Assembly: GCA_038503075.1 (NCBI GenBank)
Contig: JBCAML010000001.1
Location: forward strand, 4,030,001-4,094,000
Length of the DNA stretch: 64,000 bases
DNA from: Gyromitra esculenta
Lineage: Eukaryota > Ascomycota > Pezizomycetes > Pezizales > Discinaceae
Direction: 5' to 3'
The position numbers were made by a program, and so were the translations under genes. This document shows, one piece after another, positions 13,701 through 26,213 of the stretch. How positions within the stretch are numbered: position 1 is the first letter of the stretch; the number at the start of each line of letters is the position of its first letter. The notes below the pieces were generated by a model. That model searched no databases and was not told the DNA's origin. It saw only the letters and a program-made list of their open reading frames with translations.

Positions 13701-14672
13701 CCGACGGCGCTTTCTACGACGCCTTGTGTCCTCACCTTCACCTTCACCTCCCCCAGCCAATTCCCTTGATCGGTCGACCCTGCCCGCAAACTCCCGTCGC
13801 AGACGCCGGCGCTCTCGGCTGAGAACGTCTGGGTCGCCTTCTTTCCTCCACACGATTTCGCCTAGTTGGACGTATTCTAAAATTAAGTAAACTTTCTTGC
13901 TCTGGGGATCGTCAATGACTTCGAGGAGCCGAACAACGTTCTCGTGGCGACACTTTTTCAAGATGGCAATTTCCCTTCGAACCTTCTTTTCAGATTCACC
14001 ATCACCACGTCGACCCAATCGAGGGCGCCCTTGTGTCCTTTCAACGATTTTGATCGCAACATGATCGCCAGTGTCGATGTCCATCCCCAGCTTGACCTTG
14101 CCGTGTACTCCACGGCCAATCTCATCTATTATCGAGTAATGATTAATGATCTTACGCCCAGAGATTGGGTCGAAATCGAGATCAAGCAAATGGGTTTCCT
14201 TGACCGGTTTGGGCTGTTCGGCCTGCTGCCGATACTGGCTGGGATGGAGATGAGGGCCATTTTCGAACTTTCGGGGGGTTTCCAGTGGAGGAGGAGTGTA
14301 GAGACTCGGCGATGACACGGGGGTGGGAGGTGTTGGGTTCCGGCTATGGGTGCCTAGGGGATGAAGAGACCAGATGGAAGCCGTGGAGGTGTGTCTAGAT
14401 GTTGTAGCCGATGTGTTGTTTGAGTGTGAGTGGTGGTCCATTGTACCATACGAGGGAGAGTAGTCTTCACGAGAACATGCCCTTACGGTGGTGGCAGTGT
14501 GAGGGTGAGATGGAGGGGAAGGGTGGTGATGATGTAGTGGTGAGGGTGAAGGATGCTGTGGGGGTGGTGTGGTGGTGTGGTGTTGGGGTTGAGGGAGATG
14601 TGTGGTGGAGGAGGGCAGAGGGGGATGGTTGTTGTTATGGAAAGAGTGGTGGCTCTGGGCGGAGGACCTCAT
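10800..14672 (-). CDS. Ser/Thr protein kinase, CaMKK/Ssp1 (Sak1/Tos3/Elm1) family
   Basis: Two exons, complement(join(10800..13018, 13175..14672)), 1238 residues; the intron starts GTGTGT and the junction restores CYI-DPSGPRPQ. The kinase domain has a glycine loop GRGVHGKV at 186-193, VAIK lysine at 208, HRD at 428-430, DFG at 448-450 and APE at 493-495, with T485 in the activation loop. GRPRLG at 215-220 matches the Arg-Pro insert between subdomains II and III that marks CaM-kinase kinases. The hinge motif LGEIVW is typical of fungal members. These kinases phosphorylate the activation loop of SNF1/AMPK-type kinases. Odd points: residues about 283-395 insert a basic block and then an acidic Ser-rich block into the catalytic core. 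The N terminus is His/Pro/Thr-rich and the ~600-residue tail is Ser-rich and low-complexity. The start is the first Met of the frame; a later Met (residue 78) is possible. Confidence 0.9.
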
Positions 14673-15280
14673 CGTGACGCCCTTTTTGTCAATGGCATCC
14701 TGGGTTGGACTCGCAGCAGACGAAGAGTCGGGAGTTCAGACGAATCGAGGTCGCGGCAAGCGAAAGAGGGGTTAGCGGTGAAGCGGGAGCTCGATGCGAC
14801 CGGTGGAACACAGCGACAGCAGGAAGTTCGAGTTCAGCGAGAGGAGAGCGCGGTAAGAACTGGCTGGCACAGGCAAAGGGCGGACGGACAAAGGAGCGAC
14901 TCGAGTGGGCAGAGGCCAGCAATGGGGGCAAATGGCAGGCAGAGGGAGGGAGTGGTGGCGGGTGAGACACTCTCACGATGGTTGTGGGAAGCGAGTCGGG
15001 GCGTTGGTGTTGGATGTGAAGTGAGATTCCGTGAAATGTGGAAGTGGACGCGGAAAGCCGCCGTGTTAGTGGATGAAGTGGGGACCCCGAACAAGATACA
15101 GGGTGGAGTCGGGTGGTGGAGCGCAAGTCTGTATGCAGCGAGGTCTCTGGAGACTGCGGGCCAGGGTTGACGAAGAAATAGAGCCGGAAAAAAAACGATT
15201 GCTGCAGCAGGATAGCACAAAGTGTGAAGCACAAGCAGCACAAGCAGCAGCACAAGCAGCACAGCAGCACAACAAGAATA
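14673..15280 (-). other. Probable 5' leader/promoter of the kinase gene
   Basis: This is G/A-rich on the plus strand, hence C/T-rich in the sense of the kinase transcript, as is common for fungal leaders. It contains overlapping pseudo-frames on both strands that have no domain content, and it ends in the CAG-rich repeat. Confidence 0.35.
15228..15272. repeat. CAG/CAAGCAGCA short tandem repeat
   Basis: Imperfect repeats of caagcagca and cagcac units in about 45 bases, 560 bases upstream of the kinase start. It lies outside any supported coding region, probably in the kinase leader or promoter. Confidence 0.7.
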
Positions 15281-18200
15281 GATCAATCCTGCTCCCTACG
15301 CCCGGAGTGGGAGTGGTAAGCTTGCTACGTGTGGAATAAGGCGAGGTAATTTAGATGGAAATGTGATGGAGACGAGAGAGAACGAGAGAGAGGGAAGGGG
15401 ATAGATTGATGATGGATGGATCGAGATGGATCGTAGAACGGACAAAAGACAGGAGGATAGAGACAGCGCCAGCTACTCACATCTGGGTAGCAGTCTGGAT
15501 GTCTATCGAGCGAGATATTTCACGGTCCGCTGGAGAAAACTATCGTGAGATTATGCTTCCAAGGTGTTGAGTGCCAACTAGGCAAGTAACATGTCCCAGC
15601 CCAGCTTTCCCTCCAGAGCACGAAAGTCGAAACACGCTGGGGAACTCCCGATCAAATCGCGGTGCACGCTACTCTACAGACACCCACCGCCAAGAAGCAC
15701 CTGGCAGCTTGCGCTTGATGAATGGCTCCCCTTCCCACTATGCGCGAAATAACTCGTCGGAACCGCACTACTCTCTTTCCAGGCATGGCCTCCCGGCTGC
15801 CATTGGTCGACTGGAAAGAGACTCGCAGATCTTCAGCGATGGTGCAGCCCGATGGGCGACGGGCTATGATGCTATGCCACCATATGCTATGATGCTCCCC
15901 CAAGTCTTTCAAGGGCAGACCCGAGTGCCGCTCACTGACACTCGACGGTGCTCAGCACTCCGTCTCCTCGGAATGGCAAGTTCTGTGCCTCTGCGCCTAG
16001 CCGAGCTTCTCCTGGCTGCCGTGCTGGGACCTTGCTACTGTTGTCGTTGCTGTTGGCCGACCCGCTGCAAGCGACTCGCTCGCTCACTCGGCCGTGCTGA
16101 TATGTTCAAAGAACTGGATACTCCTAAGAGCGGCGCTCTGTCTCGGCTCGGAAGCATAGAAACGAGAATGACGAACGATGATGGAGAGGCGGACATGTTT
16201 GGGCGTTCGTTCCTTTTCCCACTCCTGATCCCTGTCTTCAATCTTTTTTCCCTGGCCAGTTGCGAGCCTGGCTGCAAGGATCGGACCACTTCTCAGCGAA
16301 CAGAGACAGGGCAGCCCTTTCCCCACCGTCCGAGCGCATGTTTCGCTTAGTTCCTTTTCCCATCTCCGCCCACCCCAAACTCGTCCTCATTTCACGATAA
16401 CCGTTGTGGGTGGTTTTGGCGGTGACCCAGGCAACAGCCTTGACGAATATCCCAGAATGGCTCTGGCTCTGGCTCTGTTCGGCAGTTCCATACAGTTCCT
16501 CCTTCTCCTCGCCCAGTCACAACAATTGCGTTCCGCATCAGTCGCCTCGCTAGCCTGCACGCGGAATCCCGTGCGCTGAAACCAAGGGAAATAACATGGG
16601 GACGTGGTTTTGCAAAGTGGTCACGTAGGATTATGATGTACATGTAGATACGTGCGTGGCGGTTCATTCGCCGACAGTGCTCATGGGGCTAAAGAAAAAA
16701 GCAAATCTCACGATGTTTTTTTCCTTCTTTCGTGTTGTTGTGGGCCTGTCGTGGTCGGGGTTAAGGAGGGAATTGAGTGTTCAGCGCTTCGCCGAGGGTG
16801 AACTCGGGACGGTGCACCTTTGCAATCAATCTGCACTCACCGCTTCTAGCTGGCGGCAGAAGTAATAAGTGTTCTCCCCCAGCAGCAGCTTCTCGTTCTG
16901 TCATCAACTCTTACGAAGCTCTCTTGCTTTCCCACTCCCCTCCTCCCCTTTGCAAGCCTGTTTCCCCGTTGCTGCCGCAAAGCCTGTTCTTCGCTCAACG
17001 ATTAAATATAACCCCCGCGATCTCTGGACTGTTCCTAATTGCAGTTACGACCGTAGCTACGCCACTTATTCTCTTCTACCGAAAAGCCTGGCAGGACGAC
17101 GGCGTTCCGGCCCTGTGGTCATTTCCACTTCCCTCGGAGCTGCACTTCTTCCCAGTGAGTCGTTCGTTTCGGCTCTTGTTGCCAATTTGACGGTTTATCT
17201 GCCCTCTGCTATAGCTATTTCCCCCCCATCCATCTACCCCATACCCGAAGATTCTTCACTATTAGACGCATATACAAAAAAAAAAATTAATATCTGCCGC
17301 GTGGGCTTCATCGTTTTATGACAGAAGTACTCAAGAGAAGAGCATGTCCTTATGTAAAGTAGCAGGCACCGTACCCGGCAGGCTGTCAAGATGTGCCGCC
17401 GTCTGCTCTCTTTGAGAGGGAGAGAGGGAAAAGAAAAAAGAAAAGAAAAGCGAAACCTTATTTCTCCCCTTCGTCTATAGCTAAGCTTAGGACGGCGGAT
17501 GCGAGAGAGAGCAAGAAGGACTGGGAACACAAGAATAAGCCCTTGCATTGCAGGCATCAGCATCTCCGCTGTTTCTCCACAAAAACGACAAAATAGGAAG
17601 ACACGCAAAAAAAAGAAAATAGGCAGCTCTCTGGTGCATTGGGAGAAGGGATCTAGAAATCTAGATCCTACAGAACTAGGTCCTTTTTTTTCTTTCTTTC
17701 TCCAATTGTTTTTTTTTTTTTTTTACTACAGATGCATGAAGATTACTGTGGTTAGATGAGAATTGTCTACGCTTCTTTGCCGGCTTGCTCCGTTAATACG
17801 CTGCAAATACTGCTTTTTCTCTCTCGCTTCTCTCTCGCTCTTTCCCGGCTCGTGTACCTCTATAATTACATATACGCCGCTTTGCACGAGCTTTTGTCAA
17901 CCAAGAGACTTTTGTCTGACATACCTATGTAATCTAGATTCCCGAGGTCCCGATGATCCTACTTCCAAGGTGAAGAGGCGAGAGATTATTTTTCCGCTAG
18001 CAGTTTCACTCTCACTCTTTCCTTTTTGCCATGCGCCAACGGAGCAAAGAAAAATCCTCTAAGGTTCCCTCCACTTTGCGAATAAAAAAAAACAAAAAAA
18101 TTAGATGGGGGGTTGGTTGACATGGCTGGGCCCATAGTAACATTGGTCAAGTAACCCGTTTGTGTGTGAATCAATCCCAGTCTCCTCCTCCCCCCCTTCG

Positions 18201-20900
18201 ATCGCCCATCTTTCTTTGTAAGATCGGCAGAAAATTGTCAAAAAGAAAACCCGCACGCGGATTAACTGAAGAAGGGGGGGGGGCTTGCGGGCTTTTTTTT
18301 CTTTCTTTCTTTCATGCCTTCTTCGTTCAGTATCTCGATTAATTCGATTGCCGATCTGCTTAAGCCCGAGAAAAAGTGTTGAACTGAGATCATCCCAACT
18401 TCCAACCCAGTCTCTGACCGCTAGGAGATGGACCTGAATGGAATTGAACGGAAAGAGGGAAAAGGGAAAGAAGAAGAAAAAACAACGCGCGAACCGGATA
18501 CCGTCAGTGATGCCGTGAATGAATCAATCGACTGTTGTGCGGACAGGCTAAAGTTGCATAAATTAACAGACAGACCGGTTGGGCCCTGCGGGAAAGATCT
18601 ACAAACCGAGACCATGAACCTCAAAGGTTGTTTTTTTTATTCTTTTTATTTTTTATTTTATTTTTTCCCTTTCTCTCAAACATGCAAGATTCCCGACGCA
18701 TATAATAAAGGAAGCAATATTGAATAAAAATTTTTTTTTCTCTTTCTCTGTGGGACAAGTGTAACCTCCGGATGGACATGAAGCAATAACTTCTTTACTC
18801 CCTCTTCCCTTCCTCACCGAGAGAAAAAAAAGTATCGGTATGCACAACACGTAAAGGGTCGTGGTGTATTACCCTGAAGCGAAAGCCCCAAGATCCGGAT
18901 ACGTAAGTGCTCGCATATGTACATAGTACACCACCATCACGACCGACGACCGTACGTACGCCTACTCATCGGTCTACCGCGACCTATTTTCACTATGAAG
19001 GAAGGGGGGGGGTGATGGATGTTCTGTATGAGGGAGGGGGCAGCGGGCGGATCGTCGCCAACCGCGGTATCGGATACCGAGCGTGTTTCCGCCCCGAGCC
19101 AAGCATACAAAGTAATCTTTTGATTATGGCGAGGATATCCGGATGCAGCAGGAGGGGGACTAATGCAGAAACTCAAACCCCATAAGGCTTTAGAGTTTTT
19201 TGTGAAATTGCATCTTTATTATAATTTTTTTTCTCTCTCGCTCTCTGCAGTGTATGACTACTGTTTTCAGTGTTCACCAGCCCACATGCGATGCTGTTGC
19301 CTGCATATTACCTTGATGAGGTGGATGCCAGTGGATGGAGGGAAGTGGGTGTGGACTAGGGGGATGTAGAGTATATGCAGAGCACACATGTACCGGGATG
19401 CCTGTCTGCTGTAACAGCAAACGTAAGGTCCTTCCACCATTCGGTCTGCAAGAATAAACACAGGAGCTTCTCGACACAATAGAGAAGACTAGGTACACCA
19501 CATGTACATATGTATGTACCGACAATCTGCCGCTGTGCTGTGCTGTTGGTTTTCCCCGTACTCCTATGTCCCTCCGCTTGAGTGAACTCCGGTCCCGCTG
19601 CTTTGATACAACGTGGATCCCCCGGACCCAGCCTGAGTGGGCTGGTTATACGTTAGCCCTTCTGGGATGCTCGCAGGGGGGCTTATTTTGGCTAGAAACG
19701 CAGAGAGATGCTGCGAATCAGGTACCGGAGTCGTGAAAGCAAGTGAGCGAAACAGGACACTGGAAACAAAAGAATCACTTGTTCGGCTGATTCCGGTACA
19801 TAACTGCAATTCTAGATTTCCCTCTATACACAAAGTAGAGTAATATTTATCTTTGGTTACAAGTGCACCAAATATACGCGTATGCAGCGCACACACGGGA
19901 CACACGTATCCGTTCCTCAGCAAAAGGATACGCTTAGGTACTTTATGTCTGCGTGTTTGGCGTTTAAGGAGGCACAGGTATTGTCGCAACTTGAACGTCG
20001 TTCGATGGCCCAGGTAGGGATGTAAGTAAGATTCCAGTCCCAGTGAGAATCTCCCTCCAATAACCGAAACAGCTTGTCCAAATCCGTGGTGATCCCGCGG
20101 CAAAAATAAATTAGATAGCTGAGTACAAAAAAGTACTTCCCATGTACACTGCTATACATAGCACAGTCAGTGGATAAAAGCCCTAACACTTGGCTGATAT
20201 ACCTCCCCTCTGCAGGCCGTATCCTTATCTACATGATGTTTCGAACTCGTGTCGCCTCCAAGTCGTCCAAAGGATTGAAATCCTCAGCCCAGCTCGAAAT
20301 TTAAAATTAATAAAAAACCCTCAGCGGGCGCCCGACCTCCAAGGTAGGGATCGGTAATGTGCAAGCTACTTCCCACCGGCAAGAGCCGGATCAATCTCTT
20401 GATATCGGTATCTACGGGGTGCGCGTCCTATCCATCCCTATCACACAATCTCTTCCGTTTAAACGTATTTAGAACTGAAACCGCCGTCTCAGCGAAAAAA
20501 ATACGTACTGCTCTGACTGTCTATGGATATCGACATCGAACTTTAAAGAGTCCATCGAAGGTATCTTTTTTTGAAACCAAGATAGATACCTACATCCAAA
20601 AACAGAAACGGTCCTGGATGCCCCCGGGCGAATAATACGGCGAACACTCACGCCGTATGTACCAAGGCGATAAACAGGATCTTACCCTAGGGTTCATGGT
20701 AAGCTTTGCAATTAGCACGGGCCCACGATCACCCTCCCTCACCCCTTCTGATAATCGCGCATCACTCAAGTTTGTGTTTCAGGCGCGTCTATGTCGCAAG
20801 CCCTGGCATAAATAAAGTAGCTCACACAAAACAAAAAAAGGGAGGGTTGCACGAGCAAGAGAAAGAAAGAAAGAAAAAAAACCGAGAGTAACGATAGTCT
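15281..20900. other. Gene desert, first part: no supported gene
   Basis: About 5.6 kb with only short frames. The longest (15571-16350 plus; 19564-20103 minus) have no motif, biased composition or convincing intron structure. There are many pyrimidine tracts, poly-T and poly-A runs (for example near 17280, 17705 and 18735) and a perfect palindrome, ggatctag-aaat-ctagatcc, at 17649-17668. It may contain a long upstream regulatory region or a non-coding transcript; I see no direct evidence for either. Confidence 0.35.
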
Positions 20901-23900
20901 GTCAACTCTATCGTTTTGGGACAACTCCAAGGCTATCGATATTAATCTATAGTTGTGCGGTATGCGGTACCGGCTTTTAGAGAGAGAGAAAATAAAGTAA
21001 CCCTAGAGTAAGGACTGGGTAAATGTGTATTATCCTGCAAATGCGATTGAGTTGACAAGGCGGACGTTCGCTGGGATGGATGTCCCTCCATGTCCCCCAC
21101 ATTTTTCATATGCTTAGGGAAGGGAGAAAGAAAACCTGGTCGAGCAAAGACAGAGCTCCGACATGGATACTCTATTGAGTCAAAGAAGCATAATCATGGA
21201 TAAGCAGAATAGTTAATAGCCGGAACAGAGATATATAATCACAAGCATTGAAGAGATGGAGAGAGAAAATTGCTCAGCTTGAGCTACTAATCATAAAATC
21301 CCGATAGCTGTTATCCCAACCTTTACTGACAGGTCCTTTTTTTCCCCTAAGCCCATCTTCCGAGACTGTGTAGGAAGCTCATTTAGAGGGTTACCAGACA
21401 GAATAGGGCATTCACCGGAATCTGTTTGTCGGGAAGCTATAGTTGGTTAAAACTATAGCTAACTACCTACAAGCCCGTGCTATGACTTATGGTATTTGTA
21501 TAGGCTTACTTTCCGATCCCGTTCAGAGATGGCGTTTTTATTATTATTATTCCTTGGAATCTGGCTCGGAGTCCGAATTTCCCGGATGACTTCGTTGGTT
21601 ACCATGGCATATCCTGTTTTTTTTTAAAAAAAAACCGGCAGTTACACATCGAAATATCAGCTGAGGTGTTCTATTTTAGTTAATGGATTAAAAGTGGCCT
21701 TTTACGTTCAATCTTCTCTTGGATTAGGGGGGCTTTTCCCCCCCATTAGTCTTGCGCACGTTACGGCTTCAAATTCTTACGAAACTTCGAGGGATTTAAT
21801 AGACGCAAGGGAGGGAGGCCCTGATAACGAAGAGGTCAGTCTCTTTGCTTAGGTGAAACATATGTTGGATTTATCTATAGAATTTTATTGAGTCTATAGA
21901 TATACTACTTGTTTGTATTACTATGCGAGCAACATGTTCGTCGATCTAGAGGTATCGATGGTTTTAATAACTGTATATATGTAGGAGAGCAATAATTATG
22001 GCGAGCATGGTTGTCTTCGATTAGAAGTCCTCTACCATAATCGGAAGCAGCTTTCAAATACCTTTTTCGAGCTTAATGGACACCTGTCCTCTATATTCCT
22101 TAACCTTTAGATCTTTCAGTGTACTCAATAAAGTTAAAGCACAAAATATCACTCGATTTGTGATGCTGATTTACTGGTGGACAGAGTTTACTCGAATTAT
22201 TTTAGTACAAATTTGGCGGGGGTTTTGGCCAAATAGTGAGCTCGAGCAGACATGACAAACTATGTTGTAGCTACTCCTTCAGTATTAAATTAATGGTGCA
22301 GGTCGCGGGTTGTAGTTACATATTAGTAGGGTTAGTGGTCTAATATTTTCTTGATTCATTATACTAGTGCCCCGTACTATCATCCGTCTTCTTATAATTG
22401 TTTTATATAGCCTATAGCTATCCGGCTTGTCCCTTCTAATTAACTATAGAACATGGCTATGGTTGCTTCGTCTTAGACGATATCTCCTGTAAATACAACT
22501 TCCGGATAAATATCTGGACCCCTCCGAAAAAGTGTGGGGTATTCTCTTTCTATACTCTTTTACAGCGGTTTCACGAGGAATGAGTGTACATATTTCCCGC
22601 ACGTATACCCGTCGTAAACTTGTACTAGCTAGTACTACGGATACCATGGTAAGTCTGTGGACAGGTGGCGGTTGCATGAAGCTCTTTTCCTGGGGGGGGG
22701 ACTCAAGCTTGTTTGGGTTCCATACTTTTGTGAGCTAACTTTGTTTTAATATTTGATACATAGCACTCTCAGTACATTAGGGGTTTTATTAGGTCTCCTA
22801 GAGAGTTGTAGAAGTGTAGAAAGTTAACATCTCTTACTTGCAGTACCACCACCTGTCGACAGACTTACCCTGACATCCGTAGTACTACTTCTCACCAGGG
22901 CCACGTGACACTTATTAGCACGCGTGGCTTGTAGAGGCTCGGACCTATTCTTTGGCCGTTAAGGGGTACGCTCTATACGTGTCTGTATGCCTTTCTAACC
23001 TAGGGAGCTATAAAGGAAGATTGAAGTTATCAAGTGAAGGAGTAGGATTGGGGTTTCTTGGTGATGGTATAAAAGCACTTGAGCAATCGTTGGGAGGTTT
23101 AACTCCGTGCCTCCATGTAGAGCGAAAATCACAAAACATCACTCGTCGTTACTGTCAGCTAGGATCTGCGTTCCACTTTTTATTTTGTTTCGTTTCTGTC
23201 CTATTCGTATGTATTATTTCTATATGGTAATGATGATATCGTTTTTGTGCAAAGGATCGAATAATAATTACAAGGTTGGGTGTAGTTCCAGTTAGGTTTG
23301 TGACCGCGGGGACTACGTTAAGCTGAAGTAGAACGTGGAACCCGCTACTGTTTCTTTATGGAGTTTCTCTAAGGGACTGAAAGGTGTCTATACTGAAAAA
23401 TTGAGCAGTTACTATGCGTAATGGTCGTGTTTGGTCAGAACCCCTTGTTAGGTCTCGATTGCTGGAAAGATATCTAAGACCCTTACAACATAATTTTAAG
23501 CCTAAGGAGGCGGCAACACCTTTTATGTCCCTTTTGAGGTTACAATTAGGCTACTCGATTAGGTATCTATATAAGTGTTGTTTATTTTCGCTTTATCTTA
23601 TTGTAATGTGTACATATATAGATGTACATGTAATACTGCTGCGGTAGCGGAAAGGAGGGTGGTATTGGTACGGTATAATCCATACATCGTTCTCATGAAT
23701 GCGGGCAGGTTTGTAGTGCTACGGCATACACTTTCTAACAACACGTCACTAAAGCGCACCACTTTTTACTATTATACATGTGGCAGTCATAGTCTGAGGA
23801 TTGCATGCTACCGTGGTGTGATTTGTGGGTATTGATTTATTTCACGATTGGGCGTGATTTGTGGGTAGGTTCAGAGGCGTGGGAAATGCACCAAGTGTAT

Positions 23901-24182
23901 GTAGCTTTCAGTTCCCCTTAAAACTGGATAGTTCGTACGCGTGCACTTTTAACCTTCCTGTATCCCCCCTTAGTCCAACGCAGCCCAAGCCTAAACACTC
24001 GCCAGCGATGTTTCCCGTATAGTGACTCCACCACACGACGCATCACTCGTTACACCATTCTACCAGCGAATCCCACTCCACTCCAATCCCTTTCTCTGAC
24101 GGCCACTCAATCCCAGCCAATCCATCTTCAATCCCAGCCTCACCTTCTTCCAATCACCCACCCACCCACCCGTCTACCCGCA
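20901..24182. other. Gene desert, second part: AT/TA-rich, repeat-like
   Basis: From about 20.9 kb the sequence becomes TA-rich with frequent stops in all frames and looks like degenerate repetitive DNA. It contains the 43-bp-arm inverted repeat listed separately. Just before 24183 the composition changes to CT-rich, as expected for the leader of the next gene. Confidence 0.4.
22630..22887. repeat. Inverted repeat with ~43-bp arms (possible MITE or hairpin)
   Basis: The left arm at 22630-22672 and the reverse complement of 22845-22887 match at 38 of 43 positions by eye, with no gap. The arms share tagtactacggat, ggtaagtctgt and gacaggtgg. About 172 bases separate them. Similarity ends abruptly outside the arms. 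No transposase frame lies between them, so this is either a short non-autonomous element or a strong foldback. Confidence 0.7.
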
Positions 24183-24608
24183 ATGAGTAAACCGTCTGCC
24201 AAACTATCCACCTACGACATCCCATCCACCAAACCATGCATGCCGCTCCGCAAGGTCATCGACAAGATCGCAGAGTTCTTGAACGCCAATAACATATACT
24301 GGGCCGGGATCGAGCTCAAGCCGATTAAACGGCCCGGCACCCTCAGTCCAGGAACGTCTCTAACACCCCCAGCAGGAAAGCTGCTACGCATATATCTTAA
24401 CGAGCCGGAGGAGCCAACGGCAGTTAGTTATTTGTTTCAGCAGAGTGGGTTTGTGGAGGAGCAGCTGCCGGATGGGATCGAAAGGGTTGAGTTTGTGAAG
24501 GTTCAGCGGGAGGGTGAACTTATGGCTTCTCCAAGGGAGAGGAATCGACGTAGGGACTCGGAGGAGGAGGAGGAGGAGGAGGAAGAGGGAGAGGAAGAAG
24601 AGGGATGA
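24183..24608 (+). CDS. Hypothetical protein with acidic C-terminal tail
   Basis: A single-exon frame of 141 codons. Residues 1-105 are well mixed and protein-like: a predicted helix (LRKVIDKIAEFLNANNI) and several hydrophobic strands (YWAGIELKPI, KLLRIYLNE, ERVEFVKVQ). The C terminus is a basic patch (RERNRRR) followed by an almost pure Glu run of about 18 residues. There is no signal peptide or membrane helix. I do not recognise the family. A CT-rich leader precedes the ATG, supporting this start. The acidic tail could mediate chromatin or RNA-protein contacts, but this is speculation. Confidence 0.65.
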   Translation: MSKPSAKLSTYDIPSTKPCMPLRKVIDKIAEFLNANNIYWAGIELKPIKRPGTLSPGTSLTPPAGKLLRIYLNEPEEPTAVSYLFQQSGFVEEQLPDGIERVEFVKVQREGELMASPRERNRRRDSEEEEEEEEEGEEEEG

Positions 24609-26213
24609 TGGCTAGCTGTGGCATTGTTGAAGTGGGGGGGGAGATGGTTGTAGTGTGTTTTGGTAGTGAGGAGACTGAGTTGATAGGTGTATAGGCTTTG
24701 GCTATGAAGCTCGTTTTGTGTAGAGTATTAATGGAACAAATGGATGTTTGCTGTAGAAAATGTAGTCTTATTTGCTACTCGCTGAAGTGACAATTTGGGG
24801 AATTGGCGAGACGTATATCTATTCTCTTTAATTTCCTTGGTGGGTACGGTCTCCATTTCCAACGCACGGCCCGGGACATCAGAGGTATCACTCTATACAC
24901 GGTGCAATCACCGGTACGGGTAACAATACTAGCAATCGATTTATAATTAATATATCTATGAACAAAACCAACTATTCCTACTTCCCCACACTCCAACTTT
25001 AATCCCCTAGCCAAAGCTAAAAAGAACCTCTACCGATCGTCAAGAAGAGACAAGTCATCATATGTCTATAGTAAGGGTGCACCTGACAAACGGCTGCACA
25101 AAGTTATCTCGCCGCACCAAGCCATTGCAGTATATATATTTATAGCTTAGATAGCTGCGGTCGATCGTCGGCCGGCCGTTATGAAGACTTACTTAGGATT
25201 CTTGGCGCTTTAACCCTAACAATTTTCTTCTTGGTGCCGGAAATAGAAGTGCACTTTAGTATTTTCGGAACAAGGTTATCTTTTTAGGTGGCTCGCATGG
25301 GGTTGGTAGCTGAGTTTGCGGCACCGGTTGAGTGATTGTAATTGGGGGTTTGTATATGCTTTGGTTTGCTAGCTGTTTGCTAGCTGAGGGGTTGGAGCTG
25401 CGGGTGAATGTGATTAAGATAACTGCTATTAACTACAGGCTGTAAAAGCTCTCCGTAGAGAAGAAACATGGTCAGAGAGCTAGACACAATGAGGCGGACT
25501 TCCGCACCTGGCCTGGGAAGAGGGCTATTGGAGAGAGATGATATATAGCATTGAGATAGAAATGGGAGAATAGAAGGCAAAGAGTTAAGAAACTGAGGTT
25601 TTAGAAAACTATTAGAGAAAAGCCTACATAAGAGAATATCACAGCACTTAGTAGCAGTCCCATATGCAGTGTTTTGCCTGGGAAGTAAGACGGTTGTCTT
25701 CAATTCAGGCTACTTCATTCGCTGTAAGGGATCCAAGTGCATACGTAACGCGCGACTATCCACAAAAGCATTGCTTCGACCAGTGTCCGTGAAGTACAGG
25801 CTCCCAGCTGAGGAAACATTCCATGGCGCAATGCCACCACGTCTATGCCCCAGGGGCAGAACTTGAATTCACTTTGATAGATACATCGAGTGATAGTCCA
25901 TGAATGCAGCACGGCTGTCACAAGATAGCCACCACCACAGCCTCGGCCCTGAGCTAACCGACCGCAGCGATCGCCATGCTCAACCGCCACCCCCCGCGTC
26001 TCGGCTACAGGTAGCCGAGCCCAGGCATCGCTTCAATTGATGTAGACCCTGACAGACCAGACAGACATGCATCTCATACGTGTTACAGCCGCCGAGCTGC
26101 GTAAATACTTCCACATAGGCCTAGCTTTCCTCGAGTTTTTCCTGCTCACCATCATCGTGAATATCTAATTGCCCAAATAAAATCGTGTCTTTACAAAATT
26201 CATAACCACAAGC
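24609..26213. other. Intergenic: no supported gene
   Basis: A T-rich probable 3' UTR follows the acidic-tailed gene, then AT-rich sequence (24.7-25.7 kb). A more balanced promoter-like stretch precedes the thiolase. Small frames on both strands have no recognisable content. Confidence 0.4.

Noticed and set aside
15571..16350. 259-codon plus-strand frame in the gene desert
   Set aside because: Rich in Arg, Ser and Cys with no recognisable motif or fold pattern. Overlapping frames on the other strand are equally open.
19564..20103. 179-codon minus-strand frame
   Set aside because: No domain or codon bias, no plausible splice partners, and located in low-information DNA.
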